64,000 bases of DNA from Diphasiastrum complanatum (taxonomy: Eukaryota > Streptophyta > Lycopodiopsida > Lycopodiales > Lycopodiaceae). This document shows, piece by piece, positions 33,758 through 45,680 of the stretch. The notes under the pieces are model-generated. The model was given only the letters and a program-made list of their open reading frames with translations, did not search any database and had not been told where the DNA came from. Position 1 is the stretch's first letter, and each line of letters begins with the position of its first letter. The position numbers were made by a program, and so were the translations under genes. Location: NCBI GenBank assembly GCA_029204225.1, contig CM055095.1, positions 61,981,910 through 62,045,909 on the forward strand, written 5' to 3'.

Positions 33758-35360
33758 TGTTAGCCGATATTTTTGCATGGAAAATCGGGCTAATATTGAA
33801 GTTTAAATTTGCAAAACTAGAAAAAATCGGCATGTAAAACTTGACTATTCGAGAAAACTTGGCACAAATTTGCCTTAGAACTGGGTCCCAGCCCATCCTT
33901 AAAGTGGCTAGACACAGTTTAAAAGTAAGAAATTGACTTTTCAAAAAAATTGTCAAAAATATTTTGTGGTCAAGTTTTGTAAGACTGAGCCAGTAGAAAT
34001 GGGTCCCAACCCGTCCTAAATGAGGCTAGAGCAAATTTTGCGGCCTTAGAAACGGCCGGTAAATATTTTACGGCTTTTCAAAAAAATGGCCAATTGTAAA
34101 AAATAGCCGGTATGATTGTGCTAAAATCTCACCATGTATTGAGTTCATTTTTTACTAATATATGATCACTCAGTGTATTTTTCAAGGAAACCGTGTTGTC
34201 GTGGGAGCCCTAGTCATGAATGCCACAAAAGTCAACCACAAAAGAAAAAACCGAGAAAGAAAAGTTTCGGGTAAAAACGGAACCGAGAAATATGGATTCA
34301 GGGGGATCCATTGGATTTTCCTATAAGAAGCAGCCAACTCCTTGTATTTCAAATATTAGTACTTTTGTGGATTAGTATTTTTAGGAGTTGTTAATTGGGG
34401 AGTTGATAGTTTTGAGAGTAGCTTGACAATGTGGAATGTTGTTGTTGTCTTGTATTGCTCCATGCTTGTTAGTAGAGGTTGGGTTTGTTGCTTAGTGTTG
34501 TTTGGCTGCCTGATATGTCTTGCTTCTTGTTAACCAATGCTAGTGCTTTGTGTGGGATATGTTAGGTGAACTTTACTTTGTGTGTCTTGTAGTTTCATTG
34601 CTTCCCATGTTAGTATTGCCATTTGGGAGAGTACTACGCTGAATCTTGAGTGATGGTCGTCAATGCCAATGGCTTGAGAGTGGTGAGAGTATTTTGAGAG
34701 ATGGGATCATTGCAGAATGATTGTGAGTTGGTTGGGAGAGTTCATTGTGAGTGTTCGAAGTTGTTTGTGGTTGATTGCCTATTAGATGGTGTTGGTACCT
34801 ATGGTGGGAAGAGTTGTTAATATTGTGAATGTTATCTTGTTATTGGAAGTTGGTGGTGGATTGTTTGTTGATAATACTTACATTGGTTGCTTGCATAGTT
34901 GAAGGATGCGCTGGAGTGTGATCATTTGTAGTTGAAGGTTGAGAGACATGCACATGTGGGAAGTGAATGAATCGTTTACATCTCAATGATTAATGTTTGA
35001 TTGTTTTGAAGTTAGAGTTGGTCCTTGAGTCTTATGGATTGTGAGGAGTGTTGAAGGTTGTGTGATGAGTGTGCTGAGTGTTAAGACTTAATGGTTCGTG
35101 TGATGTTTTGGTTAAGTATTAGGGAGAGTTGCTTGCCATGAGAGGTTGCATTATGTGAAATACGCGTTGTTTGTTCGGAATAAGTACAACTTTAGTGTTG
35201 AGAACTTTGTGAAGTAAGGGATGGTTTATTGCAAGTTGATGTTGTTCGGAATTTTGGTTAGTAGTGATCAATTGGGCAAGTAGTCCGAGATTCTTTTGTT
35301 GTCACAACCCTACTTTCACAAGAAGTTTGATCGTATGGGAAATGTGATTCCTACAACACA
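33758..35360 (+). repeat. Gypsy LTR C (longest copy)
   Basis: It runs from TGTTAGCCGATATTTT to CTACAACACA, TG...CA. It contains all modules found in copies A (19354) and B (23824) except a 430-bp block seen only in A. No target duplication is visible (CGCCAA before). Confidence 0.78.
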
Positions 35361-35368
35361 TTTTTAAG

Positions 35369-35380
35369 TGGATTCGGAGC
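35369..35380 (+). other. Primer-site-like TGGATTCGGAGC
   Basis: It has the same position relative to the LTR end as TGGATTCAGAGC in copy B. Leader sequence shared with copy B continues to about 35474. Confidence 0.45.
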
Positions 35381-35474
35381 GTATTGGTGATGTCTACAAC
35401 TCGCTGGACCTTGTGCTCCATCGTTGGTCCTGCATTTGTATTATCGATGATCTGTAATCAATGGATTGCATCAC

Positions 35475-35866
35475 CTTGAGCGAAGTGACGTTCTGATTGA
35501 ACATGGCGTTTCAGTTCCCGTGACTCTTCACGTTACCTAAAAATATTTGAAGTGCCCTAAACCTAACATGACCTAAACTTACTTCTCTAACAATGTATAC
35601 AAAAGGATGAGAATTAGAATTATAAAAATTCGATTGATCAAAGTTTACAACATATGTTTTTTCTCAATTGTTTCAGATTACCTAAAATTGTCTATCACAC
35701 TCACACATATATATCATAAATCTACATGTTTTACTCAATCAAAGTAGAAACTGCTCTATTAGTACATAGACCAGAATCAAACACGATTGCAAACACTGAT
35801 ATTAGTTTGATTTATTCAAACTTTCATCGTATTTTCTGAAGAAGAATTCCTAGTATTTCTCCTACA
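35475..35866 (+). repeat. 3' part of a copia LTR
   Basis: It is non-coding, ends ...CTCCTACA one base before a primer site, and follows the gypsy leader abruptly. Its true start is unknown. Confidence 0.45.
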
Positions 35867-35867
35867 G

Positions 35868-35879
35868 TGGTATTAGAGC
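35868..35879 (+). other. Primer binding site TGGTATTAGAGC
   Basis: It has one mismatch to the usual copia site and lies 51 bp before the gag ATG at 35931. Confidence 0.75.
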
Positions 35880-35930
35880 ATCTCACATTCATCAACAGCC
35901 ATATCTGGAGTTTATTCGGAAGATTATATA

Positions 35931-38697
35931 ATGTCTTCAATCAACATCATTCAGTCTAAGATTAGTACGATCTTGGATACAGAAGGTTCAAATCATTTAA
36001 TCTAGAAGTTAAAGGCTTCACTTATACTGAAGGGCAAAGGTCTTTGGCAATGGGTAGAACCAACAGAAGAGAAGCCAATTACTCCTAGCAAAGAACTTCG
36101 TGAATGGAAGGAGAAAAATGACAAAGCTATAACAATTATTGCGTCTTCAGTGAACGACAACATAATGCTAGATCTTTCATCAACTTCAAACGTGAAAGAA
36201 TTGTGGGAAGAATTGCAAACCAAGAATGAGACTCGATCCCATAATCAAATCATGTTCTTGGAAGACCAATTGACTTGCCTACAATGGGACGACAAAGATC
36301 TGACCACTTTCTTACGAAAGATAAAGGATCTGTTTATTTCTTTGCAGAATTCCGGTACCGAAAATGCAATCTCAAAGGAAAAACAGCTTAGCTATTTTTT
36401 TCGAGCCCTACCCAGGTCATTCCACACAACTCGAACTTTACTGGCGAAAGATTCATCTATGACACTTCAGAAGGCAATAGATGGAGTCAAAGAGGAAGTA
36501 GAAGCTTGCGAACGCTATGACGATAATGGTGATTCGAAAAAGGCTTTATTTACTGAGAAGAATAAATCTTTAGAGAAGTTTAAGTCTAAGAGGGAGTCTT
36601 TTAAAAAGAATGAAAATCGTTCAGACGAATCCAAGACAAATGATCGACAATAGAAAAAACAACAGAAAGATTCGGGTGATAGGAAGATTTGAAACAGATG
36701 CAAAAGTCAGGTCATACAGAAGACAAGTGTTGGTTGAATCCAAAGATTGATTGTATTCATTGTCATAAACGAGGTCATGCAGCAGTAGATTGTTATCAAA
36801 ATCCCAGGAACAAGAAGGAGTAGAATCAAAACGAACCTTCAGATTCAAATTTTGTCGAAGACAAAGCAGAATGCTCCAGAGCAGCAGAAGAGAGGACGAC
36901 AAGAAACTCAATAGCGTATGTTTGGGTTGATCTATGTTGCTCATCAAATTTAAAAAATTGAGAAGTAGTACTTAATTCGGGAGCCACCTCATTTTTTTTT
37001 TCCTCGAAACAAATTTTGTCTGAGTATAAGAAGATGGATTATTCGAGATTCACTATACTTGGAGACGGTTCTAAGCATGTAGTTGATGGAACTGGTGTAT
37101 TGTGGTTAGACACGAATCAGGGTGACAAGAAACTAGAGGAAGTTCTCTATGTTCCTACTCTTGATAAAGATCTTCTATCCGTAGCAAAGATAGTCGACAC
37201 AGGAATGTCAATAACCTTCACAAGGGACTCTTGTAAATTGTTCAATGAAGATTTTAATAACCTAGTTGCTAAAGGTAACAGAGATGGTAATTTGTATCAC
37301 TTGAGCATTCAAACTCGAGTCGAACAAGCAAATCAAACTCAAGAATCGACAGATATTCAGTGGCAGAAGAGGTTACGTCACATAAACATGGAAGCCTTGT
37401 ACCAAGCCAACAAGAGTTAGAGAATTGAAGGAGTCGAAACCAAGAGTCGAGATATTCGAACTACCTACGAATCTTGTCTTAAAGGCAAAATGACTCGAAC
37501 ACCTTTCAATAAAGATGTTTATAAAGCAACTAAGGTACTGAAAATTGTACATTCGGATATTTGTGGACCATTCGGAGTATTGTCTTTAGGTGATGCAAAA
37601 TACTTCATAACGTTTATTGATGACTTTAGCAAGTTCGTTGTAGATACTTTATTCGTACAAAATCAGAAGCTTTCGAGAAATTCATTGAGTATATGAATTG
37701 GGCTGAGAAGTAGACATGCAACAAGTTGAAGCAAATTTGCACAGATCGAGGAGGTGAGTACATTATTAATGAATTCAAAACTTTCTGTACTGATCGAGGT
37801 ATTATGCATACGAAGACTGCATCATACACACCTCAGCACAATGGAATTGCCGAATGCAAAAATCGTACACTAATGAAAGCTACCAGGTGTATGATGGCTC
37901 ATGTGAAAGCACCAAAGCAGTTGTGGGCGGAAGTAGTGGCTACGTCAAACTATCTTCAGAATCGAATTCTGAAATCTAGAATACCGAATAAAATTCTTCA
38001 CGAAATATGGTGGAAGTCGAAGCCAAATATGGCTCATGTTCGAACATTTGGATGTGCGATTTATATGCACATACCAGACAAATTGAGAAAGAAACTCGAC
38101 GAAAAAATAGAACAAGGTTTTCTAGTAAGATTCGAGTTACATTCTTCATATTATCGAGTCTACATACCGAAAACTGAAGAATAAAAGTTGTTCAAAATGT
38201 CAAATTTGATGAGTCAAAGTACATAGCAGACAGTGACTTAGTCGGGTATGAAATTCTCACGACTTATTATGAGTTACCAACAATAGAAGTAAAGCAAGCA
38301 GATGATGAACAAGGATTACCATCTGGACATAGTAGTGATTCAGAATGAGTTCAAATTCGAGTATCTAAAAGACTCGAATCACCAGTTCAAATTCAAGCAG
38401 AACAAGTCGAACCCAAAAATGCAGAATTGAATTTGAGACCTATACAAATTGTGAGAGGATCTGAAAGACAACGAAAACCACTAGTAAGGTTTGGTCAGGA
38501 TGTTTCAACAAATATAGCCATCGAATTTTGTGGTTTCATAGACGAACCTCAAACATTCGAAAAAGCAAGCCCTAGAGTGAGTCAAGTGAACATTTGTGCA
38601 AGATACTTGTCAAAATTGAATTTAAAACCGTCAAACAATATAACATGGCCAGATGGAAGAGTGGTGACAGAACTCTTTATCCGAGTAGTAAAATCTT
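35931..38697 (+). pseudogene. Ty1/copia gag, protease and integrase; RT lost
   Basis: Gag starts at 35931 (MSSINIIQSKISTILDTEG). A TAG at 36003 is probably from a Trp codon; then comes a 167-codon frame (LWEELQTKNETRSHNQIMFL, FFRALPRSFHTTRTLLA). The zinc region has a damaged first knuckle (QKSGHTEDKC) and an intact second one (CIHCHKRGHAAVDC). Protease is NSGATSFFF, with Asn for the catalytic Asp. Integrase keeps HSDICGPFG, FIDDFSKF, ICTDRGGEY, TPQHNGIAECKNRT and HVRTFGCAIY. After the integrase only the start of RT (GFIDEPQTFEKA) remains before an abrupt end. Stops and frameshifts occur at several joins. Confidence 0.87.
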
Positions 38698-39042
38698 GAT
38701 TGGAAAGAGTTTAAGAGTTTTTGAAATCTTATTAGTAGGATTTCCATTCATGTAATTTCATATTCTGACGTTTTGATAGTTTTTGTAAATATTGATGGAG
38801 TAATGCCAAACCAGTAAAAAAAAAAAAACAATACAATTTTACCAGAAAAATTGTAATTGATAGGATTAAATCCTATGGTGAATTATATGCAAAGGATCAG
38901 ACTAGTACTTTTTTTTACTAGTGAATGATTTTTGTATATTAGTCTTGATTCTAACTCATAGTTTGGATCTAGATCTTTGATTTGTGCATCCTCCATCACT
39001 TTTAGAATTGATTGGGATTCATTTTGCTGTAAAATTCTGTCA
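38698..39042. other. Non-coding, probable copia LTR tail
   Basis: It contains an A13 run (about 38816-38829), a palindrome ATAGGATT-A-AATCCTAT (38861-38877) and an LTR-like end AATTCTGTCA directly before the primer site at 39043. Confidence 0.4.
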
Positions 39043-39054
39043 TGGTATCAGAGC
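39043..39054 (+). other. Primer binding site TGGTATCAGAGC
   Basis: It is an exact copia site. The body of this element is gone: leader sequence gives way to a gypsy fragment at about 39255. Confidence 0.85.
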
Positions 39055-39254
39055 CTAATCAAAATTGAGCTTTAGATTTGATTTTCTCAAGCTTAGATCC
39101 TAGATTTGAGTAGTATTGACTTTGTCCTTGCTACTAGTTGCTAATCTAGTGATTGTACCTCCAAATTTGGTTTCATTTGAGTGAGAATAGATCAAAGAGA
39201 ATTTTTTTTGCCGAGTTATAGCTGCAGGAACCGAGATTGAGCATTTCTCATTAA

Positions 39255-39470
39255 TTTTCGTCTTGTGCAGAAACTCAGTTTGGGACTGAAGCTAGTAATC
39301 AAGGATACAAAGTTTATCTAGCTTCAGGAGCAGAGTTGGAGACTTGGAACGTGAAAGTGCCGAATCTCCCAGTTTTGTTACAAGAGCATAGAGAATTTTC
39401 ATGTTTTAGACCTGGCTCATATTGATTTAATTTGGGAATATGAGTGGTTATTTAGCAATTTCCTTATCAC
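39255..39470 (+). pseudogene. Ty3/gypsy protease fragment
   Basis: It is close in sequence to 51620-51845, reading QGYKVYLASGAELETWNVKV, then LPVLLQEHREFSC and EYEWLFSN. The catalytic DS(G/T)(A/S) motif lies upstream and is missing. One base indel disrupts the frame near 39405. It joins non-coding sequence on both sides. Confidence 0.75.
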
Positions 39471-40864
39471 ATAAATAAAACTTATAACTCAAAAGTTGGC
39501 ACTATAAAACGGGTATGCAATGCTAGATTATAAACTCTTATGCATATAGAATAAGTAGGTAGAAAGTAACAGAACACTTATATCTGGAAACTAGCTAACC
39601 ACTATATGTCATTTTCTGATTGCACACTAAAATTCAAGTCCTCTGAGGTTGTTGTATTGCTCAATGCTCCGATTTACTAGAGTGGATGTTTTCAATTGCT
39701 AGCCATAAAATGCCTGTGCTTGCAAATAGGACTTTCAAGAGACACGCAAGACCCAAATTGGAAACCAGTACCAACAATTCTTGTTTAAATATTGTTTGTT
39801 TTGATGATAACTCTAGCTTAGTATTCCAAGCAAACAATATACATTGAAGGTATATTAATTTTTTTACGATTTTTACCTCTCCATGAAGTGTGCAAATGAG
39901 AAAATACTTGGCTTCGATTTTGTTTGGCCAGTTTACAAAGAATTGTTCTCCCCGACATAGGGTCATTTGGAAACCAAGAAAACTCGCAAAACTCGCACAT
40001 CCGTTACTCGCAACTTGTCAAGTCCCGTAGAATCTACATGTTTTCCACCAAGGAAGTTGTCAATGGTGGAAATGTGATCTTTCAAAAGTGGAAAATTTTG
40101 AAACTTGAAGAAGCACCTTTGGATCAACACCTTATTCAATTCATTGATGTTTTGGAGTCAAGTCAAGTGGAGGAGCAAGTTCAAGTCCCGAGGACTCCAA
40201 GAAAAACCATGAGTATCAAGATGGATCCATCAAGGTGCAATCATATGGATCAAGCAAGGCAAGTTGTCTTTGGCAACATTATGTATGCACTTAATGGTTT
40301 AATTGATGTATCTTCAAGTGCACAAAATGCCTTGGAATCCATGGCTTGGCATGACGTATAGTGTTTGAAGTGTGCTATATGTATATAGACACATTTGTGG
40401 AACATCTTGTAAGGAATCATTTAAGAGGTGGTGAAAGATCCTTCATGGACATCATTCTCTATTGGAGTCTCAAAAGTTTCTTATTTGTAGATCAATTTTT
40501 TAGACAATTCTAAAAGCATTCATCCATCTAGCAAGAGAGTTGTAAATAGATCAAGCTAAATTCGAGGAGTGTGAAGAATTGCCCAAAAACCATGTAGCAT
40601 CGTGTAAAATGTACGTAAGTGGGTCCCACACGTGTGAGTCCATGGATCCACGTGGGAAACCTGTCTTGGTGTAGGTTAGGTCAAGTCTAAAGAGTAGGTT
40701 AAGTCAATTTGGTAGTGACTCCTAGTTTATAGGACCTAAATCCTAGATTTAAGGTGAAAACTGACCAACTAGCTACCTACTTTGACATGACTCTAGGAAT
40801 GAGGCTAGGGTTGCAATTAGGGCAAGAGAGCCAAGTTAAATTCCTTATTACATGCTGTAAATTC
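39471..40864. other. Mostly unassigned; holds one unrecognised ORF and copia crumbs
   Basis: A 145-codon + frame (39924-40361) is not recognised and has no clear domain. 40428-40490 resembles the copia RT segment at 16297 (ERSF-DI-L-SL) and is probably a scrap. 40600-40660 has CACACGTGTG and CCACGTGG palindromes similar to the LTRs at 1674 and 5773. The end (40860-40864) is the left target duplication AATTC. Confidence 0.35.
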
Positions 40865-41127
40865 AGTTAGAATCACTGTGTTACTGTACTGCGGGTGCTA
40901 TCGGTGGATAAGAATCAGTTGGCCTCGCCACGAGGCAAGTCGACGGGACACGCGTCCCGCCAACGGCAACCTGGGTCATGCATGAGTTGCTTGAGTGAAC
41001 AACTATATGTACAGTGTAATTTCATTTTGTGAAATACAGTTGCTATGTGAGCTTGCTGAGGAGAGTGTTTTCTGTCTATGTTACTGTGTAGCATGATCTG
41101 TGTTTTTGTGCAAAGCAAATTCTAAGT
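40865..41127 (+). repeat. 5' LTR of the full-length copia element
   Basis: It starts AGTTAGAATCACTG and ends GCAAATTCTAAGT. Target duplication and primer site fix both ends, giving AG...GT rather than TG...CA termini. It contains a CACGAGGC/GGGACACGCGTCCC GC-rich palindromic patch near 40928-40961. Confidence 0.88.
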
Positions 41128-41139
41128 TGGTATCAGAGC
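41128..41139 (+). other. Primer binding site TGGTATCAGAGC
   Basis: It starts at the first base after the 5' LTR. The 1.2-kb untranslated leader (41140-42358) that follows has no convincing reading frame. Confidence 0.9.
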
Positions 41140-42358
41140 CGTACAGGGAGTGTACACAGTACAGTGTCACCGTTGAAGAGAGCTTCGGGAGAACTGTCTT
41201 CTGAGAGTTCGGGGTTTTACGGCGGGTTGAAGACGGAAAGAGAAGCACTGGTGCACGGTTTCTAATTTATAGAGACTTGCTAAGCTCAGCAGAGAGATTA
41301 TTAGCCTGTGCATAGCATCAGACAGAGAAAAAATTGGTGAAAAATTGACAATTTCGAAGCCAGTTGAAAATTGAAACCAGGCTTGGAGTTACGGTCTTTA
41401 TATATAACTGGTAATTTCTTCGCTGTTTGCGCACCGTTTTGGATGTCGTAAGGACAGGAAGGAAGCTAATCACATTGTCAACCAGCCATGGAGAGATTCT
41501 GAGGTATATGTTAGAGATTTGTCTCCATGCAGTTAACCTAGCAGATTTGCGGTAAAAAGGTGAAAAAAGCCACTTTTCCTCCAGGCCTTAGATCGTGCTC
41601 AAAATGATCCACAGGAGAGTTTGATCTGATAATTTTCAGAGAAAGGAGGCGCGGCCGCAGGCAGGGAGGTCGCGGGATGTTCGCACGCCCAACGCAATAG
41701 TCAGCTTAGTGTATTGAAGACCATAGCGACTGTAGGAGCATGGTTCGATGCCCAGATGCAGTTTGGACCTTTGGATGAGGTGTCAAATGAATCGACGGTC
41801 CAAAATCTGTGATGAGAAAGAAATTTGGACCACAAGATTTGGTTCAGCCATTGGATGAGTTTTGAACAGGGCCCTGAAGAAGTGAAGTGCATTCTGGCCT
41901 TCAACTTCATTAAAAATTTTCATACTGAAAGTTGAGTTGGGTCCATTCACAAGTGAAGAGTGAAGTTTCTTCAAGGTGAAGAAACAATTCAAAAACTAGA
42001 AAATTCCCTATTTTTGGGTCCTTTGCCCGTTTTGACCCAAACGAAAGGCTATAACCTCCAAACGAAGGGCACCCGGACTGTACCTGCAAGTACGGTACAA
42101 CAAAACAAAGTCATTGCAGTGGAGAAAGTGATCGGAGTACGCCAGAAGTGGTTTCACCATTCCACTGGGCACGTTGTTGGGAGTTGACGACAAAGTGCAT
42201 TTCAGAAGGCAACGCCGATTTGATTTTCAAATTGGTGGAAAAGCGGCGAGTGGCCTGGTAAGAAAAAAAGTGCAGGTCATTATTTTCAACTTTTGACATC
42301 ACTGTTGGCCTCGACATACTGTTCTTAGCCTAAGGCAGAAGTTTCAAGCAGTTTTGCG
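41140..42358 (+). other. Long untranslated leader of the copia element
   Basis: These 1.2 kb between primer site and gag ATG carry only short frames on both strands. It is unusually long for a copia leader. No host or viral domain is visible. Confidence 0.55.
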
Positions 42359-43435
42359 ATGGCAAACATGGGAGAGTCCATTTTGAGTGAAAGTAGCAAA
42401 TTGGACGGGATTTCCAACTATGCAGTGTGGAAATTTAAAATGAAAAACATACTGATGGAGAAAGACGTGTGGGAAGTCATCACAGGTGATGAGAGAAGAC
42501 TGTCAAATGAAGCAGACATCAAAGTGTTCGACAAAAAGATGAGGAAAGCTTTGACCTTCATTAACTTGTCAGTGAAGGATCACATCATTATTCACATTTG
42601 TGATGCTATTACACCCAGACAGGCATGAGATGTGCTAAAGGAACAGTTCGAGACGTCAAATCCGTCAAGAATCATGTTTTTGAAGTCAAAGTTGAATAGT
42701 GCTCGCATGGAACAAGGAGAGCACATTCAGACGTACATGACCAGAATCAAGACAATGAGAGATGAACTGCATTCTATTGGTGATGGCATACGTGATGTGG
42801 AGCTTGTGCATAATGCATTATGTGGCATTGCAGAACCCTATCAGATGTTTGTGAGCGGAATAGCATCAAGAGAAAGATTGCCAACCTTTGACGAGCTCAC
42901 AAGAATCTTGATGCAGGAAGAGCAACGACGAGAAATGGTGAAAGCTAGACGTCAAAATACTGACGATCAGGCAGTTGCGACACTCCAAAAACAAGACAAG
43001 GGCAAGGGCAAGAAGAAGTCTAAGCAGCAATTTGTCAAGTCTCAAGAGGATGAGGGATCTTCCAGCAAAACTAAGAAGAAAGACAAATGCTTCCATTGTG
43101 GTAAAAAGGGCCATTGGAAGAGTGAATGTTACAAATTCCTGGCGGAACAAGTCAAGGGAAAATCAAAACAAGCAGGTAACCTTGTCGATGAGGATGAGAT
43201 TGAAGACTCTAGCATCTTTATATCTGCATTGTCATCTAATCAAGATGATCAAGCATGGTATATTGACTCAGGAGCCACAAGACACATGACAGGTAACAAG
43301 AATTGATTCAGTAGTCTGAAGGTGTTGGATAATGGAACATCTGTTTCACAAGCAAATGGTGAGGTGTGCATGATCAAGGGGATAGGCACAGTTTCAATCC
43401 AACTGCCTGATGGCAAAAGCATGATGATCAGGGAG
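42359..43435 (+). pseudogene. Copia gag and protease
   Basis: The start ATG at 42359 gives MANMGESILSESSKLDGISN, followed by AVWKFKMKNILMEKDVWEVI, the copia gag N-terminus. A TGA at 42626 (after TPRQA) and another at 43304 probably replace Trp codons (TGG). The zinc knuckle CFHCGKKGHWKSEC is intact (about 43087-43128). The protease motif is WYIDSGATRHMT (about 43257). A frameshift near 43435 separates it from the next frame (LKKNLLSVGVITDQ). Gag assembles the particle, the protease would process the polyprotein. Confidence 0.9.
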
Positions 43436-44826
43436 GTACTTACGTACCAGATTTGAAGAAAAATCTACTTTCTGTTGGAGTCATTACTGATCAAAAGTTG
43501 AAAGTAGAAGTCACCCATGATTGTTGCTTTGTGAAGGATGCGAACCAAAAGTTCAAAGTTATTGCGGATGGAGTAAGAGAGCCCAATACAAAATTGTGCA
43601 GGTTGAATGCCACAATCAAGGGACAACATGGACTTGTATCGTCCATTCCTTCGCAAACTGAGTTGTGGCACAAGAGGCTTGGTCACTTGAACTTGGAAAG
43701 CCTCAGTTTGATGAGAAAATTGGAGATGGTAACATGATTGCCTACCGTAGAAGATCACTTGAAATCGATGTGCGAATCTTGTGTATATGGGAAGCAGCAT
43801 CGAGAGAAGTTCAATAAAGGGGTTGTTGCGAGAGCAAAGAACATCCTGGATTTAATCCACACAGATTTATGCGGGCCTATGAGGACCATGTCCTTAGGTA
43901 AAGCCTTTTATTTCATGACCTTTATGGATGATATGTCACGTAAGACGTGGATCTACTTCTTGAAGAAGAAATCAGATGCATTTGATAACTTCAATAGCTT
44001 AAAAAATGGTCAAAAATCAGACAGGTAGGAAGATCAAAGTCCTAAGATCGATAATGGAGGTGAGTATAAGTCTAATGACTTCAATGATATTTGTGATCAA
44101 TGTGGGATTAAAAGACAATTTACGCAAGCTCATACTCCTGCTCTCAATGGTGTAACTAAGCGCAAAAATCGTACGATTGTAGAAAGTGCCAGATCTATGC
44201 TAGCTGAGATGAAACTACCAAAAGATTTTTGGTCAGAAACATGTAGCACAACAGTCTATCTTCAAAATAGAAGTCCTACCATTGCCATACCAAAGATAAC
44301 ACCTGAGGAAGCATTCACGAAGAAGAAGCCAAAGGTGAACCACTTGCGAATCTTTGGATGTAAGGCCTTTGTACGCATTCCTAAGGAAGAGAGACGTAAA
44401 CTTGATGTAAAAGCTATCAAGTGCATATTCCTAGGATATGATAATCGTGTGAAGGGCTATAGATGTTTTGATCCAGTCGAAAACAAAATTCATATAAGCC
44501 GTGATGTTATCTTCGATGAATCCAAGATGTATGAAGACGAGGATGCTGAGAAGATAGACACATCCAGTGGGAAAGATGGTATAGTGAGGATACCACCTGA
44601 TGATGATCCATTCATTGACCTTCCGAGTGATGAACATGAGGATACATCTCAAGATACTACTACTCAACCTCAGCAAACAGGTTGGAGAGGTAGGGACAAA
44701 CCTTTTGGTGCAAGAAGGATTGAAGTTGCAGGTGACAAACGCAAGGAGAAGGATGTACACGGGATACATTTTCACCAGGAAGCCGATCACCTGACAGAAA
44801 GCTCCCTAAGTTGTTTGAGAGATTGA
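43436..44826 (+). pseudogene. Copia GAG-preintegrase and integrase
   Basis: Frames show ELWHKRLGHLNLESLSLM, CESCVYGKQHREKF, IHTDLCGPMRTMSLG, FMDDMSRKTWIYFL, then KIDNGGEYKSNDF and HTPALNGVTKRKNRTI. The usual NGVAERKNR is NGVTKRKNR, so the catalytic Glu of the DDE triad is Lys. A TGA follows EMVT (43735) and a frameshift lies near 44030. The C-terminal part (VYLQNRSPTIAIPKI, HLRIFGCKAFVRIPKEERRK, FLGYDNRVKGYRCFDP) is open to 44826. Integration by this copy's own protein is not possible. Confidence 0.9.
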
Positions 44827-45660
44827 TGGAGAGCCGCGACATAGATGACTTTGCAGGATCATCTAACCAGGGAGAGCTACAAAGATCAACAAGATATAAG
44901 ATACTACAAGAAAGGTATGAAACAAATTATGCTCTTTTATCTAGCATTATTCAAAACAAAGAACCTTCGACTTATGGTGAAGCGAAGGATGATGACATTT
45001 GGGTCAAGGCCATGGGAGAGGAGATGAAGTCAATTGCTAAGCATAGCACATGGGACATAGTAGAACCACCAGTTGGAAAGAAACCCATTGGTTGCAAATG
45101 GGTATACAGGACTAAGTACCATGCAGATGGAAGTATAGCAAAGCACAAAGCAATATTGGTGATCAAAGGGTACGCACAAAATAAAGGCATTGGCTATGAG
45201 GAGACCTTTGCGTCGGTTTGTAAGTGGAATACTCTACGTCTACTTATTGCTTTAGCTTCACATTTTGGTTGGCCTTTGCATCAGATGGATGTGAAATCTA
45301 CTTTTCTAAATGGTGAGTTAGAAGAAGAAGTGTTCATGGATTAACCTGAAGGCTTTGTAACGAAAGGACAGAAAAATAAAGTATGTCGCTTGAAGAAAAC
45401 GCTTTATGGTCTTAAACAAGCACATGTGCGTGGTATAGCAGGATTGATGCCTACTTTCGTTCAAAGAGAATGGTGAGAACACATTCTGATCCAAATCTAT
45501 TGTCTTATGCTTTGATGGTATGGTTGCTTTGATTGCTCTTTATGTTGAAATAATCAAGAGATGATAGACATGATCAAGAAAGACCTCATGGAATAATTTG
45601 AGATGATAGATCTCAGCCTGATGCATTACTGCCTTGGAGTTGAAGTTGCGCAAAAAGGAC
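44811..45660 (+). pseudogene. Copia reverse transcriptase, YVDD core deleted
   Basis: The frame from 44811 reads IWVKAMGEEMKSIAKHSTWD, GCKWVYRTKYHADGSIAKHK, YEETFASVCKWNTLRLLIAL and QMDVKSTFLNGELEEEVFMD. A TAA at 45342 takes the place of a Gln codon (CAA) in the usual DQPEGF. After KKTLYGLKQA frames shift. Near 45535 LIALYV runs directly into the residues that normally lie beyond YVDD(M/L), so the catalytic YVDD box has been deleted. The RT tail MIKKDLME.FEMIDLSLMHY and CLGVEVAQKGHEV follow. Confidence 0.88.
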
Positions 45661-45680
45661 ATGAAGTGGGTTTAACATAG

